Assembly: GCA_023953905.1 (NCBI GenBank) | Contig: JAMLJA010000019.1 | Coordinates: forward strand, 18,345 to 82,344 | Direction of reading: 5' to 3' | DNA length: 64,000 bases | DNA from: Rhizobiaceae bacterium | Lineage (GTDB): Bacteria; Pseudomonadota; Alphaproteobacteria; Rhizobiales; Rhizobiaceae | In this document: piece after piece, positions 63,641-64,000 of the stretch | Position numbering within the stretch: the stretch's first letter is position 1 | Layout of the letters: each line of letters opens with the position of its first letter | The notes under the pieces: model-generated | What the model was told of the DNA's origin: nothing | The model's input: only the letters and a program-made list of their open reading frames with translations | Database searches by the model: none | Translations under genes and position numbers: made by a program

Positions 63641-64000
63641 CCGAAGGGCGACTTCTTCCCCGACCCGAACTGCGTTTATCTTTGCGACGACAATTGCCTG
63701 TCATGCTCCCGGAAGTCAACGAAGGCCCGCTTTGGTTGTGGAGGCGTCCCCTGCCATTGGAATCGGTGCCATGGCTTGGCCTTCCGGAAAATGAGACAAA
63801 TGAATCGTCAATGAGGCGGCAATAGGGCTCGTCCCGGCACGCCGGGAAGCCAATCTGACGCGCCTCGCAGACATTCTCTGGCGAACATATATAGCACGCG
63901 CGCGAACAACCGATTTCACCCGATAACCTCCCGTAACGTAAGGCTTCCCGCGTTTGGAGGGCTCTGAAACCGATGTCGTAAAAAGTTCAAAAAAGCTCAT
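63641..64000. other. 360-bp region upstream of the M23 gene, no supported gene
   Basis: An AT-rich CATATATAG at 63886-63894 could be part of a promoter for the minus-strand M23 gene, and CCCGGC-AC-GCCGGG at 63833-63846 forms a small hairpin in its leader. A 94-codon minus-strand frame that runs off the right edge has no family resemblance, so I do not call it a gene. Nothing else stands out. Confidence 0.5.

Noticed and set aside
63716..64000. 94-codon minus-strand frame at the right edge
   Set aside because: No motif or composition typical of a protein, and it fills the likely promoter region of the M23 gene.

Overview
The window is chromosomal DNA of high GC from an alphaproteobacterium, most likely of the Rhizobiales and probably close to Mesorhizobium, Aminobacter or other Phyllobacteriaceae. 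The evidence is the gene content and order: comF-grxC-nit-DUF1178, lysC-ptsP-prfA-prmC-DUF4167-clpB, secA facing a parvulin gene and then argJ-GNAT-mutT, a soluble NAD-dependent formate dehydrogenase operon, a GAF-containing PtsP, and a Flp-type pilin. The species cannot be named from sequence reading alone. I see no integrase, transposase, CRISPR array or phage gene; genes are tightly packed and look native.

Region 1 (1-3.6 kb) holds the end of a polyamine-type ABC permease, a gamma-aminobutyraldehyde dehydrogenase (patD), a ketose 3-epimerase preceded by a perfect hairpin, and an FMN reductase. Region 2 (3.6-11 kb, minus strand) is a formate dehydrogenase operon, lysR-fdsG-fdsB-DUF4287-fdsA-fdhD-fdsD, with a LysR-type palindrome ahead of fdsG. 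Region 3 (11-25.8 kb) is mixed metabolism: mrp, an alanine/sodium symporter, a CoxG-like protein, a D-xylonate dehydratase, an AHSA1-domain protein, a MocR-type regulator with a palindromic operator, pgi, a HAD phosphatase, dsbB, a YqaA-type membrane protein, a divergent pair of citrate synthase paralogues (one with a DNA-binding N-terminus), and an acetoin reductase.

Region 4 (26-31 kb) has tRNA-Leu(CAA), an unusual M10-type metalloprotease overlapping an acyl-CoA synthetase gene, and a GNAT-fold protein. Region 5 (31-36 kb) is a CUT1-type sugar ABC importer operon with a LacI-type operator. Region 6 (36-64 kb) is core housekeeping: secA, a parvulin, argJ, mutT, a Flp pilin, comF, grxC, nitrilase-type amidase, ubiG, an ABC-2 exporter pair, lysC, ptsP, prfA, prmC, a poly-asparagine DUF4167 protein, clpB behind a heat-shock promoter, and two peptidoglycan enzymes (L,D-transpeptidase and M23 endopeptidase) facing each other.

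The observations most worth following are: the HTH-citrate synthase fusion beside a paralogue that carries Glu in place of the catalytic Asp; the M10 protease that has no secretion system nearby and a non-RTX C-terminal half; the DUF4287 gene inside the fds operon; and several clean palindromes that look like operators. I did not find a clearly new multigene defence or mobile system.
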